Assembly: GCF_000223905.1 (NCBI RefSeq) | Contig: NC_015948.1 | Location: 1,612,001-1,676,000 of the forward strand | From: Haloarcula hispanica ATCC 33960 | GTDB lineage: Archaea > Halobacteriota > Halobacteria > Halobacteriales > Haloarculaceae | Direction of reading: 5' to 3' | Length of the DNA: 64,000 nt | In this document: positions 28,297-37,134 of the stretch, in pieces | How the letters are laid out: each line of letters opens with the position of its first letter | Numbering within the stretch: the stretch's first letter is position 1 | Made by a program: the position numbers and the translations under genes | Notes under the pieces: model-generated | What the model was told of the DNA's origin: nothing | The model's database searches: none | What the model saw: only the letters and a program-made list of their open reading frames with translations

Positions 28297-29454
28297 ATGG
28301 ACTTCGAACTGACAGAAGAGCAGCGACAGATACAGGACGAGATCGCCCGGTTCGCCGAAAACGAAATCAAGCCCGTCGCGACCGAGTACGACACGGAAGA
28401 GAAGTTCCCTCGAGAGATCGTCGAGAAGGCCGCCGAGATGGGGCTGACAGGCGCGAACATCCCGATGGAGTACGGTGGCGCAGGCTACGACACGCTGACC
28501 AACGCTATCATCGCCGAGGAACTGTTCGCGGCCGACCCCGGAATCGGCCTGAGCATCCAGTCGGCCGCCTTCGGTGCTGACGCCCTCATCGGGTTCGGCT
28601 CAGAGGCCCAGAAAGAGGAGTACCTGGAGCCTGTGGCGACTGGGGACGCCATCATGGGCGCGGCCATCTCCGAACCAGACACCGGCTCGGACGTGTCGTC
28701 GGTGTCGACACAGGCGCGCAAGGAGGGCGACGAGTGGGTCATCAACGGCAACAAGATGTGGATCACCAACGGCTCGGTCGGCGACTACTTCGTCGTGCTC
28801 TGTGAGACCGACCCGGACGCGGAGGGGCGGTACAACGGCTTCTCGCAGATTCTCATTGAGTCCGACCGCGATGGGTTCGAGGCCGAGAAGATCACGGGGA
28901 AGCTCGGCATCCGTGCGTCGGACACGGCAGAACTCATCCTCAACGACGTGCGCGTCCCCGAGGACAACCTCGTCGGTACGCGCGGGGCCGGCTTCCTCCA
29001 GATAATGCAGTTCTTCGACGAGACCCGGACCGGCGTGGCCGCACAGGGCGTCGGTATCGCCCGCGGGGCCGCCGAGCGCGCTCTGGAGTACGCACAGGAC
29101 CGCGAGCAGTTCGGCCAGTCCATCTCGGAGTTCCAGGCCATCCAGCACAAGCTCGCCGAGATGTTCACCGAAATCGAGGCGGCACGGCAGCTAACTCACA
29201 AGTCCGCCTGGAGCGTCGACAACGACGCCGACCGGCTCACCGAGTTGGCGTCGATGGCCAAAGAAAAGGCCTCTCGCGTCGCCGTCGAGACGGCCGACGA
29301 GGCCGTCCAGATCCACGGCGGCGCTGGTTACGTCAACGACTTCGACGTCGAGCGGTTCTACCGCGACGCAAAGATTACCCAGATCTACGAGGGAACGACC
29401 GAGATCCAGAAGAACATCATCGCCCGGGAACTGCTCGGGAAGGGCATGACGTAA
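28297..29454 (+). CDS. Acyl-CoA dehydrogenase
   Basis: A 385-residue FAD-dependent enzyme of normal length: [20 protein letters not shown], the signature [31 protein letters not shown], and the C-terminal [20 protein letters not shown] with the usual catalytic Glu in the YEGT loop. It performs the first step of beta-oxidation, passing electrons to ETF. The stop lies only 5 bases before the first hairpin of the adjoining IS element. Confidence 0.94.
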   Translation: MDFELTEEQRQIQDEIARFAENEIKPVATEYDTEEKFPREIVEKAAEMGLTGANIPMEYGGAGYDTLTNAIIAEELFAADPGIGLSIQSAAFGADALIGFGSEAQKEEYLEPVATGDAIMGAAISEPDTGSDVSSVSTQARKEGDEWVINGNKMWITNGSVGDYFVVLCETDPDAEGRYNGFSQILIESDRDGFEAEKITGKLGIRASDTAELILNDVRVPEDNLVGTRGAGFLQIMQFFDETRTGVAAQGVGIARGAAERALEYAQDREQFGQSISEFQAIQHKLAEMFTEIEAARQLTHKSAWSVDNDADRLTELASMAKEKASRVAVETADEAVQIHGGAGYVNDFDVERFYRDAKITQIYEGTTEIQKNIIARELLGKGMT

Positions 29455-29479
29455 ACTACCCCACCCTACTTCGCTCGGT

Positions 29480-29660
29480 CTGACGACCTCGCTTCGTTGA
29501 GGGTGGGGCTTTCGCGTGGACTCCCGCTCTGGCCGGAATCTCCGGCAGGAGTCTCATACTCTCCGTTCGCGTTCAATGTCCCGCGATTCAAGCGCACGCC
29601 TACGGGTGCGCCTCCACCGTCCCCAGTTTGGTTACGACGGAGCTACCGCAAACCGACGTT
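29480..29660 (-). ncRNA. Putative omega/reRNA at the 3' end of tnpB
   Basis: In IS605-group elements the guide RNA of TnpB is made from the 3' end of tnpB plus the right end. Here the minus-strand sequence after the tnpB stop folds into several stems (for example CGCACCC...GGTGCG-type pairing near 29600 and GACTCC-rich pairing near 29520-29550) before the terminal hairpin. Position and structure support it; limits are approximate. Confidence 0.4.
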
Positions 29661-30742
29661 TTTTGCCGCATTGTAGTCGGCGTGGTTCTCGTAGCCGCAT
29701 TTCAGGCACACGAACGCCTCGCTGTCGCGGTTGTCCGGGTGGGTGAACCCGCAGTGTGAGCAACGACGTGACGTGTTTTCCGGGTCTACCACTGCCACAT
29801 CAATGCCGTGCAACTCGGATTTGTATTTGACGTACTCGTACAACCGCTCGAACGCCCACTTGTGGCCCCACGACGCTTCGGGGAGTCGGTCACGGATGCC
29901 GCTCAACTCCTCGAAGGCGATGATCGTACACCCGTTCTCGGCGGCTTCTTTGATGATACCGTTGGCAATCCGGTGGAGCATCAGTTTGAACCGGCCCGTT
30001 TCCTTCCCTCCGACCGACTGGATATTCTCGTGAGCGGCCCACGTGCCACACTGCTGGAGCGAGCCACGCCGCTCCTCGTACTCGCGCCTCCAGTGGTCGA
30101 ACTCGTGGCCGCTCCAGAACGTCCCTGTCGAAGTAACAGCGAGTTGGTTCACGCCGAGGTCAACGCCGAGGACTGTCCTGTGCCCGGTCGTCGCCTGTTT
30201 CGGCGTGTCAGACTCCACCTCCGCGTTTGTACGGAAATGAAGGAACCACTGGCCGTCTCTGTGGTGCAGTTCTGCGCCCGTCACTTGGTAGTCGTCGCTG
30301 TCGAGATACCGACTGTGTGGTGTGTCGCGGTCGGCGGCGGGAAGGAGGTACTCGACTTCGATACGGCCCTCAACGGTCGCCAGCGACACGTACTCGTCGT
30401 GGAATGTCGCGCACCGTTTGTCGTACACCACGTCGGACTCGTGAAGTGCGGTTTTCCCGCGTACTCGCCCTGCTTCCAGCGGGCGACGGCGCTCTGTACG
30501 GCGTCGGCGGCCTTGTTGCGAGCGTTCTGGACGAGATTCGCGTGCAATCGTGTTTGCTCACGCACGTCGTCGTAGGTTTCTGCCTGCAACTGGGCCTTGC
30601 TCGTCGTTTTGTATTCGCCCTGCCATGCGTGGTCTACGACGTAGTTGGCGGCCCACAGAAATTCATCGACGGTTTCGCGGAGAAGTGCGGCGTCGTTGCT
30701 GTCCACGTCGAGTTTGACTGAAACAGTGCGCCGCACTTCCAT
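29643..30742 (-). pseudogene. tnpB: TnpB (OrfB) RNA-guided nuclease gene with one frameshift
   Basis: The N-terminal part (from ATG 30742, [20 protein letters not shown] to GKPHFTSPT) and the rest ([20 protein letters not shown] onward) are in different frames, meeting near 30433; adding one base would give SPTVVYDKR. The RuvC-like residues are intact: Asp in [13 protein letters not shown], Glu in [10 protein letters not shown], Asp in [10 protein letters not shown], and the zinc ribbon CSHCG...CLKCG. Thus a single indel separates it from a full gene of about 420 residues; a sequencing error or recoding is possible. Confidence 0.8.
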
Positions 30743-31152
30743 GGCTCAGACGTGTGCTCGGTGTTTTATCAGCGTTGGGGAGAACAGACGGCAACAGTCC
30801 GTGGTCTGTGTCCGGGTTGTCGGCTTCCTCTCCGGCCTACTCGTTCGCTTCGCTCACTCCTTGAGGCCGGAGGCTCCGCCTCGAAACTGCATGATTTTTG
30901 CCTCGGTCACCGCTTAGTGGCCTGTGGACCTCCCGCCGCTTTCTTTAATTGCTGGTCGAACCACTGCTTTTTAAGCTATCGAGCGTCGTAGTTGTGGTAA
31001 TCATGGGCGACCGAACTTCACGCCACGTTGCTCGCCCGCTTCGAACCACAGGCAGTCACCGCTTCTCCCGTCGCTGTTGTCGATTCTAATGTCCAGTGCT
31101 TCGGCCCGGCCAGCCGTCCCGTCTACAGACGACACCACCCACACTACACACC

Positions 31153-31710
31153 ATGTTTGACCGACTGAAAGCGGATATTCGTACAGCACTCACAAAGGAC
31201 CCGGCGGCGACCAGCGCGATGGAGGTCGCGCTCACGTACCCCGGCCTGCACGCGATCTGGGCCTATCGTGTTGCCCACTGGCTCTGGGCGAACGACCGAG
31301 CGTTGCTCGCCAGACTCATCTCCCACGTCGCGCGGTTCCTGACCGGCGTCGAGATCCACCCCGCCGCGGAGATCGGCGAGCGCGTGTTCATCGACCACGG
31401 GATGGGCATCGTCATCGGGGAGACGGCCGAAATCGGCGACGACGTGCTCCTGTACCACGGTGTCACCCTCGGCGGCACGTCCATGCGCCGCGAAAAGCGC
31501 CACCCGACGGTCAGGGACGGCGCGACCATCGGCGCTGATGCCTCGATAATGGGGCCGATCACCGTTGGAGAGAACGCGTCCGTCGGCGCTGGCGCAGTCG
31601 TCGTCGATGACGTGACCCCCGAAACGACAGTCGTGGGCAACCCGGCGGAGCCTGTCGGCGCTGCCGGTGTCGCCTCACCAAATCCGGACCCTATCATCGC
31701 TGACGGCTAA
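31153..31710 (+). CDS. cysE: Serine O-acetyltransferase
   Basis: A 185-residue protein from ATG 31153 ([20 protein letters not shown]); the upstream in-frame extension has poor composition. The left-handed beta-helix and active-site loop are clear: [44 protein letters not shown]. It makes O-acetylserine for cysteine synthesis. Length is that of short archaeal and Gram-positive CysE. Confidence 0.9.
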   Translation: MFDRLKADIRTALTKDPAATSAMEVALTYPGLHAIWAYRVAHWLWANDRALLARLISHVARFLTGVEIHPAAEIGERVFIDHGMGIVIGETAEIGDDVLLYHGVTLGGTSMRREKRHPTVRDGATIGADASIMGPITVGENASVGAGAVVVDDVTPETTVVGNPAEPVGAAGVASPNPDPIIADG

Positions 31711-31755
31711 CGGCGACAGATACGTTCTTTTCCGTCGAGTCAGTATCACAGAGCC

Positions 31756-32166
31756 ATGAGTGACTCGCCACATGAGGTGTTACGCGCAGACCCCGATATC
31801 GGGCCGCTGGTCGAGACACACGGCGAACTCACGCTCGACCCGGCGTCGGACCTTTTCGAGCGGCTCGTCGTCTCGATTCTCCGCCAGCAGGTGTCGATGG
31901 CGTCGGCCGCCGCGACACGGGAGCGACTGTTCGACACCGTCACCGTGACACCGGCGGGCATCAAAGACGCTGACAACGACCTCCTCCGGGACGCCGGGCT
32001 CTCGCGGCAGAAAACCCGCTACGTCAACGAGGTCGCCGATGCGTTTCTGGAACACGGCTACTCGCTGGAAACGTTCGAGGACGCCGCCGACGAGGAGATC
32101 CACGAGGAACTGACCGCCATTACGGGTGTCGGCGACTGGACCGCAAATATGCAACTCCTGTTATAG
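31756..32166 (+). pseudogene. AlkA-like HhH-GPD DNA glycosylase, 5' part cut by element
   Basis: A 136-codon 5' fragment: ASDLFERLVVSILRQQVSMA is the family's N-terminal helix and LTAITGVGDWTANMQLL is the helix-hairpin-helix. The frame then meets TAG within three codons, inside the element, losing the catalytic Asp. The 3' part lies at 36884-37104; joined across the 16-base repeat they give about 203 residues. The family removes alkylated bases from DNA. Confidence 0.9.
32147..32162. repeat. attL-like 16-base direct repeat
   Basis: ATATGCAACTCCTGTT, identical to 36884-36899. It lies within the glycosylase codons for NMQLL(F). The bases just outside differ between copies (A versus C on both sides), so the repeat is exactly 16 bases. 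Confidence 0.9.
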
Positions 32167-32218
32167 CGTCAGTGAGTACAGGCGTCACACTTATGCTATC
32201 TGCTGACAGCAGTAATGC

Positions 32219-32653
32219 ATGGCACGAATACAGGTACGGGTGTCAGACGAGCAAAAGGAGCTGTGGGACGAATACGCTGAGGAAAGTCCTGAATACCGAA
32301 CTACTGCCGACCTTGTGAGAACAGCAGTTACCCGTGAGATAAACGGTGGCTGGCAAACGGGTGGGGGCATGGACGACGAGACGGCACGGAAGATTGAGAG
32401 TATGAACAGTGACATTGACGAACTGATGAACCAAATGGCAGTGATGACGAAAGCGTTTGCAGGTTCCCCGATAATGGCTGATGACGCCAGTGAGGGACTG
32501 TCGGACTTTGATGTATCACAACTGCCAGACGACCCTGATGAGGCATACTATCCCGACAAGGCAACTGTTCGGCGCAAGCTACGGGAAGTGTCGGATAATA
32601 TTAAGAACATCAGGGAGACAGACGACGGTGGTTTCTATCAAGGGAGCAAATGA
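32219..32653 (+). CDS. RHH-like accessory protein upstream of integrase
   Basis: A 144-residue protein: MARIQVRVSDEQKELWDEYA, then EESPEYRTTADLVRTAVTRE. The N-terminal ~40 residues have the strand-helix-helix pattern of ribbon-helix-helix DNA-binding proteins (IQVRVSDEQKELW), followed by a helical middle (KIESMNSDIDELMNQMAVMT) and acidic tail. Its stop overlaps the integrase start (ATGA), so it is expressed with the integrase and may direct or regulate excision. Confidence 0.75.
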   Translation: MARIQVRVSDEQKELWDEYAEESPEYRTTADLVRTAVTREINGGWQTGGGMDDETARKIESMNSDIDELMNQMAVMTKAFAGSPIMADDASEGLSDFDVSQLPDDPDEAYYPDKATVRRKLREVSDNIKNIRETDDGGFYQGSK

Positions 32654-33567
32654 TGAACGAAAGTGATGCACTGTCGGTCTTTGACGGTATGAGAACTGAG
32701 TCTCCTGCCTCAATTGAGAACTACAAGACGGTGGTACGTCGCTTCATCAAACACCACCCCGATGTGTATGAGGTTACCACGGACGAGATAGCGCAGTACT
32801 TGGAGGATATGCTGAATGACGGGTATGCCGATAAGACCGTTGACGCCGCCCGTACAGGACTAATCAAGTTCTTTGGACAGTTGGACCGTGACGACGACCC
32901 TACCGACAGTGATAAGCTGGATATTTGGAGTTGGTATCAGTACACAGGCAAGACACGTAAGACCGAAAAGAAGGAAATTATCTATCTCGAACAGGATGAA
33001 ATTAACAAGCTGATTGAGAACCTGCCTGCCCCTGTTCTGCGTAATGAGCTAATTGTGAGGCTCATGTTCGAGACGGGCCTTCGAGCGACTGAGTTGTGTA
33101 CCCTCAAAGTAGAGGATATAGACACAGACAATCGCCGTATTGACGTAATCGGTGGCAAGGGCAACAAGGACAGGACTGTCTATTATGACGAGACGTTAGA
33201 CACACTGCTTGAGATATGGCTTGTTGACAGACAGGGTGTGTACGTCGATAATACGCCGTACCTGTTCCCAACAAACCGCAGTGAGCATATCAGTCAACGG
33301 CGATTAGCTGATGTGATTAACAAGGGGGCAGAGAAAGCAGGGATACAGGAGACGTTGTATGTCGACAAGTCGGGGAAGGGACGTAAGCGCGTCACACCTC
33401 ACACCATACGGCACAGTTTCGCTATGGCCTGCCTGAACAACGGTATGCCCATCAAGTTCCTTCAGGAGCTAATGGGACACGACAGGATGGAAACTACAGA
33501 GGTGTACCTAAATGCTCTTGATACGGACGTAGAGAAGTCATACCGCCGTTGGGGACCGCAGTACTAA
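32650..33567 (+). CDS. Tyrosine recombinase/integrase
   Basis: A 305-residue XerC/D-like integrase with the full catalytic set: Arg145 in ETGLRATELCTL, Lys in GGKGNKDRTV, His251 and Arg254 in TPHTIRHSFA, His277 in LMGHDRMETTEVY and Tyr286. The N-terminal SAM-like core-binding domain (SIENYKTVVRRFIKHHPDVY) is present. It overlaps the RHH-like gene, and converges with the small minus-strand operon over 4 bases. It is the obvious candidate for recombination at the 16-base repeats. Confidence 0.95.
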   Translation: MMNESDALSVFDGMRTESPASIENYKTVVRRFIKHHPDVYEVTTDEIAQYLEDMLNDGYADKTVDAARTGLIKFFGQLDRDDDPTDSDKLDIWSWYQYTGKTRKTEKKEIIYLEQDEINKLIENLPAPVLRNELIVRLMFETGLRATELCTLKVEDIDTDNRRIDVIGGKGNKDRTVYYDETLDTLLEIWLVDRQGVYVDNTPYLFPTNRSEHISQRRLADVINKGAEKAGIQETLYVDKSGKGRKRVTPHTIRHSFAMACLNNGMPIKFLQELMGHDRMETTEVYLNALDTDVEKSYRRWGPQY

Positions 33568-33770
33568 TCTTCACGTTCAAGCCGCTCACGTCGGGCCTGT
33601 TCGTACTGTTCGACCGCTTCCTCACCGTCCATGAACACATGGTGACGGCAATACGAACTACCACCTTCGAGGAACACTCCTACGCCGTACTGCCCACAAT
33701 GCTTCCCCCGCTCGAATTCATACCCACACCTGCCGTCTGAGCGGGCCTGTTCCTTGGAATCGTATGCCAT
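33564..33770 (-). CDS. Small Cys/His-rich protein of the element
   Basis: A 68-residue protein from ATG 33770 (MAYDSKEQARSDGRCGYEFE), whose start overlaps the upstream stop by one base (TAATG). The pattern RCGYEFERGKHCGQYG and SSYCRHHV gives three Cys and two or more His as a possible zinc site. Function unknown. It is the last gene of a four-gene coupled operon. Confidence 0.7.
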   Translation of the reverse strand: MAYDSKEQARSDGRCGYEFERGKHCGQYGVGVFLEGGSSYCRHHVFMDGEEAVEQYEQARRERLERED

Positions 33771-34084
33771 TACTTGAACTCCCAATTAAATGACATAATA
33801 TCGAGAATACTGGTAGCTCTCTGTTGGAGTGGGGGGCCGTGAGACGGAATAAGGCCGTACCAACGTAGCGACATGGTTACGTCGTTCTTGGTGAAAAGCT
33901 CGTCTGTGTTCTCAATCAAGAACTGGAATACCTGCTTTGTATTCATGTCTTCCTCAACTGAAAGGAACCACATGACTTCCTTGCACATTAAATCATCACG
34001 AGAATAATCCCACTCGTCATTCCGTAGCTGTTCGAGAATCTCGTTGGAGTTGGGACGGTCGTGTTCTTTGACACGCCACTTCAT
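33770..34084 (-). CDS. Small helical protein of the element
   Basis: A 104-residue protein (MKWRVKEHDRPNSNEILEQL...) predicted to be helical throughout, resembling a winged-helix-type fold in places (TKNDVTMSLRWYGLIPSHGP). It lies in the coupled operon: its ATG overlaps the upstream stop (ATGA at 34081-34084). It may be the element's transcription regulator, but no family is recognised. Confidence 0.7.
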   Translation of the reverse strand: MKWRVKEHDRPNSNEILEQLRNDEWDYSRDDLMCKEVMWFLSVEEDMNTKQVFQFLIENTDELFTKNDVTMSLRWYGLIPSHGPPLQQRATSILDIMSFNWEFK

Positions 34085-34377
34085 GCTGACACCTCAGTCA
34101 GGGTAACTACGTCACAACTGCCCTTACTGCCGACAGGTAGGAGATGGATATAGTCGTAATCGCCATCCAGTACATCCATGCCGTCATGACGGTGTGAGAC
34201 ACGGGTAACTGAGACTTCATAATCAGTTGTCCCCACCCGCTTGTCAGTCTGGTATGTACCAAGGACGTACACAAGGACGTGTTTGTATGGCTTGTTTGTC
34301 GAGATAGTCAGGTTATCCAGATTGTTCGGGATACTGACAACTGAACCGTCGCCCGTCTGTTCACTGAATACGTTCAT
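34081..34377 (-). CDS. Unknown small protein of the element
   Basis: A 98-residue protein (MNVFSEQTGDGSVVSIPNNL...) with mainly beta-type sequence (KHVLVYVLGTYQTDKRV, DYEVSVTRVSHR). It follows the gene at 34379-34594 after one base and overlaps the next gene. No similarity recognised. Confidence 0.65.
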   Translation of the reverse strand: MNVFSEQTGDGSVVSIPNNLDNLTISTNKPYKHVLVYVLGTYQTDKRVGTTDYEVSVTRVSHRHDGMDVLDGDYDYIHLLPVGSKGSCDVVTLTEVSA

Positions 34378-34378
34378 G

Positions 34379-34594
34379 TTAGAATCCCTCCATAGGATTG
34401 CTACGTCGGGGGGTTAGACTATCAGGGGTAGCGTCTGCCTCTGCACGGCATTGGTCACAACAATAGTCGTCTTCTTCACCGTCGTTGACAGGTCCAGTGT
34501 CTGACATGAAGGTAATTGTTCCATCTGTTTCCATCTTAACATTTTCTGCATCGCTCGGTACTTTATCGTTATCTGTTACTGTGTAGTGTTTCAT
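34379..34594 (-). CDS. Unknown small protein of the element with a CxxC motif
   Basis: A 71-residue protein (MKHYTVTDNDKVPSDAENVK...) with a short DYCCDQCRAEADA cysteine cluster. First gene of the four-gene minus-strand operon, which then runs through 34081-34377, 33770-34084 and 33564-33770 with almost no gaps. Function unknown. Confidence 0.6.
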   Translation of the reverse strand: MKHYTVTDNDKVPSDAENVKMETDGTITFMSDTGPVNDGEEDDYCCDQCRAEADATPDSLTPRRSNPMEGF

Positions 34595-34755
34595 TTTTGG
34601 GTAAATCTGCTTGTTACAAGGCGTGACGTGCCTATATTCCGTACTTATTTTGGTATCTCTACTTACTGCAAATAGAGGTACATTCGTGCCGCTTCTATAA
34701 TTTCAATCCGCTGTCAGTACTTAGTCAGGCATTCCGCCATGGTTTCGTTTATATC

Positions 34756-34881
34756 TCAGTCTAATAGCTCAGATAGAAGTACATGGTTAGGTACTGATTC
34801 AGTACCAAACTGTTCTAAACTGTACTCCTGAAGCCTCTGTACGTCGGACGTTCGTACTCGGATAGTGGTGTAGTCGCTCAT
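34756..34881 (-). CDS. Micro RHH-type DNA-binding protein (41 residues)
   Basis: Read on the minus strand from ATG 34881 to TGA 34756: MSDYTTIRVRTSDVQRLQEY, then SLEQFGTESVPNHVLLSELL and D. The beginning TTIRVRTSDVQRLQEY is the strand-helix of CopG/Arc-like repressors; the rest fits the second helix. It is a likely operon or copy-control repressor of the element. A perfect palindrome lies about 90 bases upstream (34970-34986). Confidence 0.65.
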   Translation of the reverse strand: MSDYTTIRVRTSDVQRLQEYSLEQFGTESVPNHVLLSELLD

Positions 34882-34969
34882 AATATATCGGTTTCGAGCC
34901 GTCTAAAACTAATGACGGCGATACGGGAAAATGAAAGATGTGTGTAGCAATGACCACACAGACTGTAGT

Positions 34970-34986
34970 TGGGAATGTGATTCCCA
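34970..34986. promoter_or_regulatory. Perfect palindrome, possible operator
   Basis: TGGGAAT-GTG-ATTCCCA, arms of 7 bases, 90 bases upstream of the micro-RHH start. A symmetrical site of this size suits a dimeric repressor. Confidence 0.4.
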
Positions 34987-36458
34987 CACTATAGCGACAT
35001 AATCGCTAAGCAGGGAAGGGTGAACAGGAAAGTTTCCCTCTCTCTGCTACTTATGTCTGTAATAGTGGTTCTATAGAAGCCTATGACTCAGTGTCGATGT
35101 ACTATTTGCTGAGACTATCCGTCGAGTGGGAAGCGTCTGGATGTACAAGCCCCCATACCCTCGGTTTTGGAGGAATAGACGGCCCGTAGTAGGTAGGAAC
35201 AGGCAGTACCAATTTGCCCCCGTACTACCCTACAATGTAGATGTATCTACCCGAGATATGTGTGAATTGGACATATGTAGAAATGGATATATGTCCGCCG
35301 TAGAAGGCCTGTACCCAACGATAAGTAGCAATGTCCGTTAGAATGATTCAACGTATAACAGCAGGACACCAACAGGCGCGGGGACCGCCAGTAATTCCTA
35401 TTAGGACAGGGGGTAGCAGATTCCGCCCCTAAGACTACTGGAATAAAGGTAGTTCCGCCCACACTAAATTCCGCCTATCCCACCGATGGATGCAATGATA
35501 GAGACAAAGCCTTGGCATTATCCCACCTTCTGTTCACGAAGCTGTTGTACTGTTTCCTCTGTCGAACCGTCCTTCTGTCGTACCGCTTTTCTCCTGAACC
35601 CCGCCCGTCAGGGTGTGGGTGAGGGGAAGCGTCGTCAAGGTGATGTTGGTCGTAACCAAGCAGAGCGTCCTGTACCCAACCTTGTCGACTCTCTACTTTC
35701 GTCTGTAGTCACAGTCCCTTTATATATGAGTGACAATATTTGCCGCTATATTTACTTTCCAGACTTATATTAACTATTAGTGGGTTGGAACAATATTGTG
35801 GTCACATCTTGCAATACTTATCCTAACTGCTGATAGATTGAAATAATATACAATTTGTAGGATAATATTGCCGCTATCTACTGAGACGTTCTGTGTGGCT
35901 ACTGGGGCCATTCTTTCTAAACAGGTACTATCCCTCTCGGCTTACAAACAAACGTCTCTCGTGGCAAACTGTGGCCTGTGGTTGCACTGTAGCAGGATAG
36001 CTATGTTTGAATGAACAGGCTGTTCAAGTAAGTAGGCACACAGGCCCAAATAAAGAGATATATCCGTGAGTATGGGACCATACGGACACCATCTCCATTT
36101 GTAGGTCCTTGTGTGCGTTCTGATGGGTTTTGCCTAAACGTAGTGTCTACCACTCGTCTAACAAATAGATGCGTCTCACGGTAAGCCAGTACACTTAAAA
36201 TTCATCGTGGCTTGTTGGGTGTGGGGTGTCCCTGTACTGATGCCCCTGTCTCGTCAATAGATTGATTAGTATAGCTGGCTGGCTATACCGTAGCAGATGC
36301 CCTTTACCCACCCCGTCAAAATTAGAAATAAAGAAGGGTTACCTCTCTTACACGTTGGCGGACCATTTCTCATCGCCACGTCCAACGGGTTGTCGCGCGC
36401 ACGCGGTTTCAATGAGGGGCTTTTTAATGGACGGGGGCTATGTATGAGTCGTAGACCC

Positions 36459-36479
36459 GTCGGGGCCTCACTCAACCCA
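36459..36479. repeat. Direct repeat copy 1 near the right end of the element
   Basis: A 21-base unit (GTCGGG-G-CCTCACTCAACCCA) that matches 36684-36704 at 20 of 21 positions. The two copies enclose the small membrane-protein ORF at 36518-36658. They could be binding sites for the integrase or accessory factor near the right att. Confidence 0.6.
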
Positions 36480-36517
36480 CTCAGGTTCTCGATAGGGCTA
36501 CACCGTTAGCAACGCCC

Positions 36518-36658
36518 ATGACCAACGAAACCACTCCCACCAAAGAAAACGAACGGGAGCCTGATGATGAATCGAACAACGTCCTGAGTAGCCTGAAAAT
36601 TGTGCGACTGGTATTGGAGATTATCGCACTGGTCGCACGGCTAATCAGTACGTTGTAA
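36518..36658 (+). CDS. Possible small membrane protein (46 residues)
   Basis: MTNETTPTKENEREPDDESN, then NVLSSLKIVRLVLEIIALVA and RLISTL. A charged N-terminus followed by one hydrophobic helix fits a single-pass membrane peptide. It stands between two direct repeats. Short, but the composition is coherent and the frame is free of rare-residue noise. Confidence 0.5.
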   Translation: MTNETTPTKENEREPDDESNNVLSSLKIVRLVLEIIALVARLISTL

Positions 36659-36683
36659 CATTGGTGGGGTTCCGACCTACTTA

Positions 36684-36704
36684 GTCGGGACCTCACTCAA
36701 CCCA
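36684..36704. repeat. Direct repeat copy 2 near the right end of the element
   Basis: Second copy of the 21-base unit at 36459-36479 with one difference (GTCGGG-A-CCTCACTC). It lies about 180 bases before the right 16-base att-like repeat. Confidence 0.6.
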
Positions 36705-36883
36705 ATCGGTAGTAATACACCCACGTACTTAATTGGGGTACATTGTACCCCAGTTTACCGAGTTAACCGTACTACCCCTCTTGAACTAATCACTCAGCCC
36801 AACTTTCTCCCAAAAACCGATGGTGGGCATACATCCAAACAGGCGTTTCCCTATGTACGACACCTGTACTGACCGAGTAAGGC

Positions 36884-36899
36884 ATATGCAACTCCTGTT
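36884..36899. repeat. attR-like 16-base direct repeat
   Basis: ATATGCAACTCCTGTT, identical to 32147-32162. After it the glycosylase frame continues with Phe (TTC) as expected. Confidence 0.9.
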
Positions 36900-37104
36900 C
36901 GCGTTCGGCCGAAAAGATGTGTTCCCGGTCGGCGACCTCGGCATCCGCAAGGGGTTCGAGGCCGTCGTCGGTGACGGGTACAGCCGCGCGGAGATGCGCG
37001 AGTACGCCGAGCGGTGGTCGCCGTATCGGAGCTACGCGAGCCTGTATCTGTGGCGGGCCAGCGAGGATATCGCCGAAAGCGTCGCAGAAGTGCGCGAGGA
37101 CTGA
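36884..37104 (+). pseudogene. AlkA-like DNA glycosylase, 3' part
   Basis: The reading NMQLLFAFGRKDVFPVGDLG IRKGFEAVVG continues the fragment at 31756-32166; FPVGDLGIRKG contains the catalytic Asp of the HhH-GPD family. An ATG at 36886 could allow a 72-residue product, but it would lack the HhH DNA-binding motif. Joined with the 5' part the gene is whole, so loss is probably reversible. Confidence 0.9.
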
Positions 37105-37134
37105 GCCGGCTCGAAAGCTGGTACTGGCTCGTCG

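Larger units (their letters stand above)
29459..30975 (-). mobile_element. IS1341-type (IS200/IS605 group) element carrying only tnpB
   Basis: The element spans a minus-strand tnpB flanked by structured ends. The transposon right end holds a hairpin CCCCACCCT...AGGGTGGGG at 29459-29508; the left end has an imperfect hairpin (CTCCGGCCT...AGGCCGGAG) at about 30827-30873. No TnpA gene is present, as is usual for IS1341-type copies. Exact outer borders cannot be fixed by eye because this group makes no target duplication. Between tnpB and cysE (30743-31152) only the left end is seen. Confidence 0.7.
34882..36517. other. Long gene-poor region of the element
   Basis: About 1.6 kb without a convincing gene. 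The open frames present are short and rich in Cys, Trp and Arg, unlike haloarchaeal proteins. The stretch contains inverted repeats: TGGGAAT-GTG-ATTCCCA at 34970-34986, GGACATAT...ATATGTCC at 35269-35296 and GTATGG-GA-CCATAC at 36070-36083. It may hold a replication origin, regulatory RNA, or degraded genes. Confidence 0.5.
32163..36899. mobile_element. Integrative element (about 4.7 kb) in the glycosylase gene
   Basis: The segment between the repeats, with one repeat copy, is 4737 bases. It is visibly richer in A+T than the flanks and has its own integrase close to the left end, four coupled small minus-strand genes, a micro-RHH gene and a possible small membrane protein. Neither a replication initiator nor capsid, packaging or conjugation genes are recognised, so it looks like a minimal integrative element or satellite of a virus or plasmid. 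Site-specific recombination within a protein-coding gene is inferred from the repeats and the restored reading frame. Confidence 0.9.

Noticed and set aside
35486-35773. 95-codon frame in the integrated element
   Set aside because: Cys- and Arg-rich with no recognisable pattern; A+T-rich non-coding DNA in this region produces several such frames.
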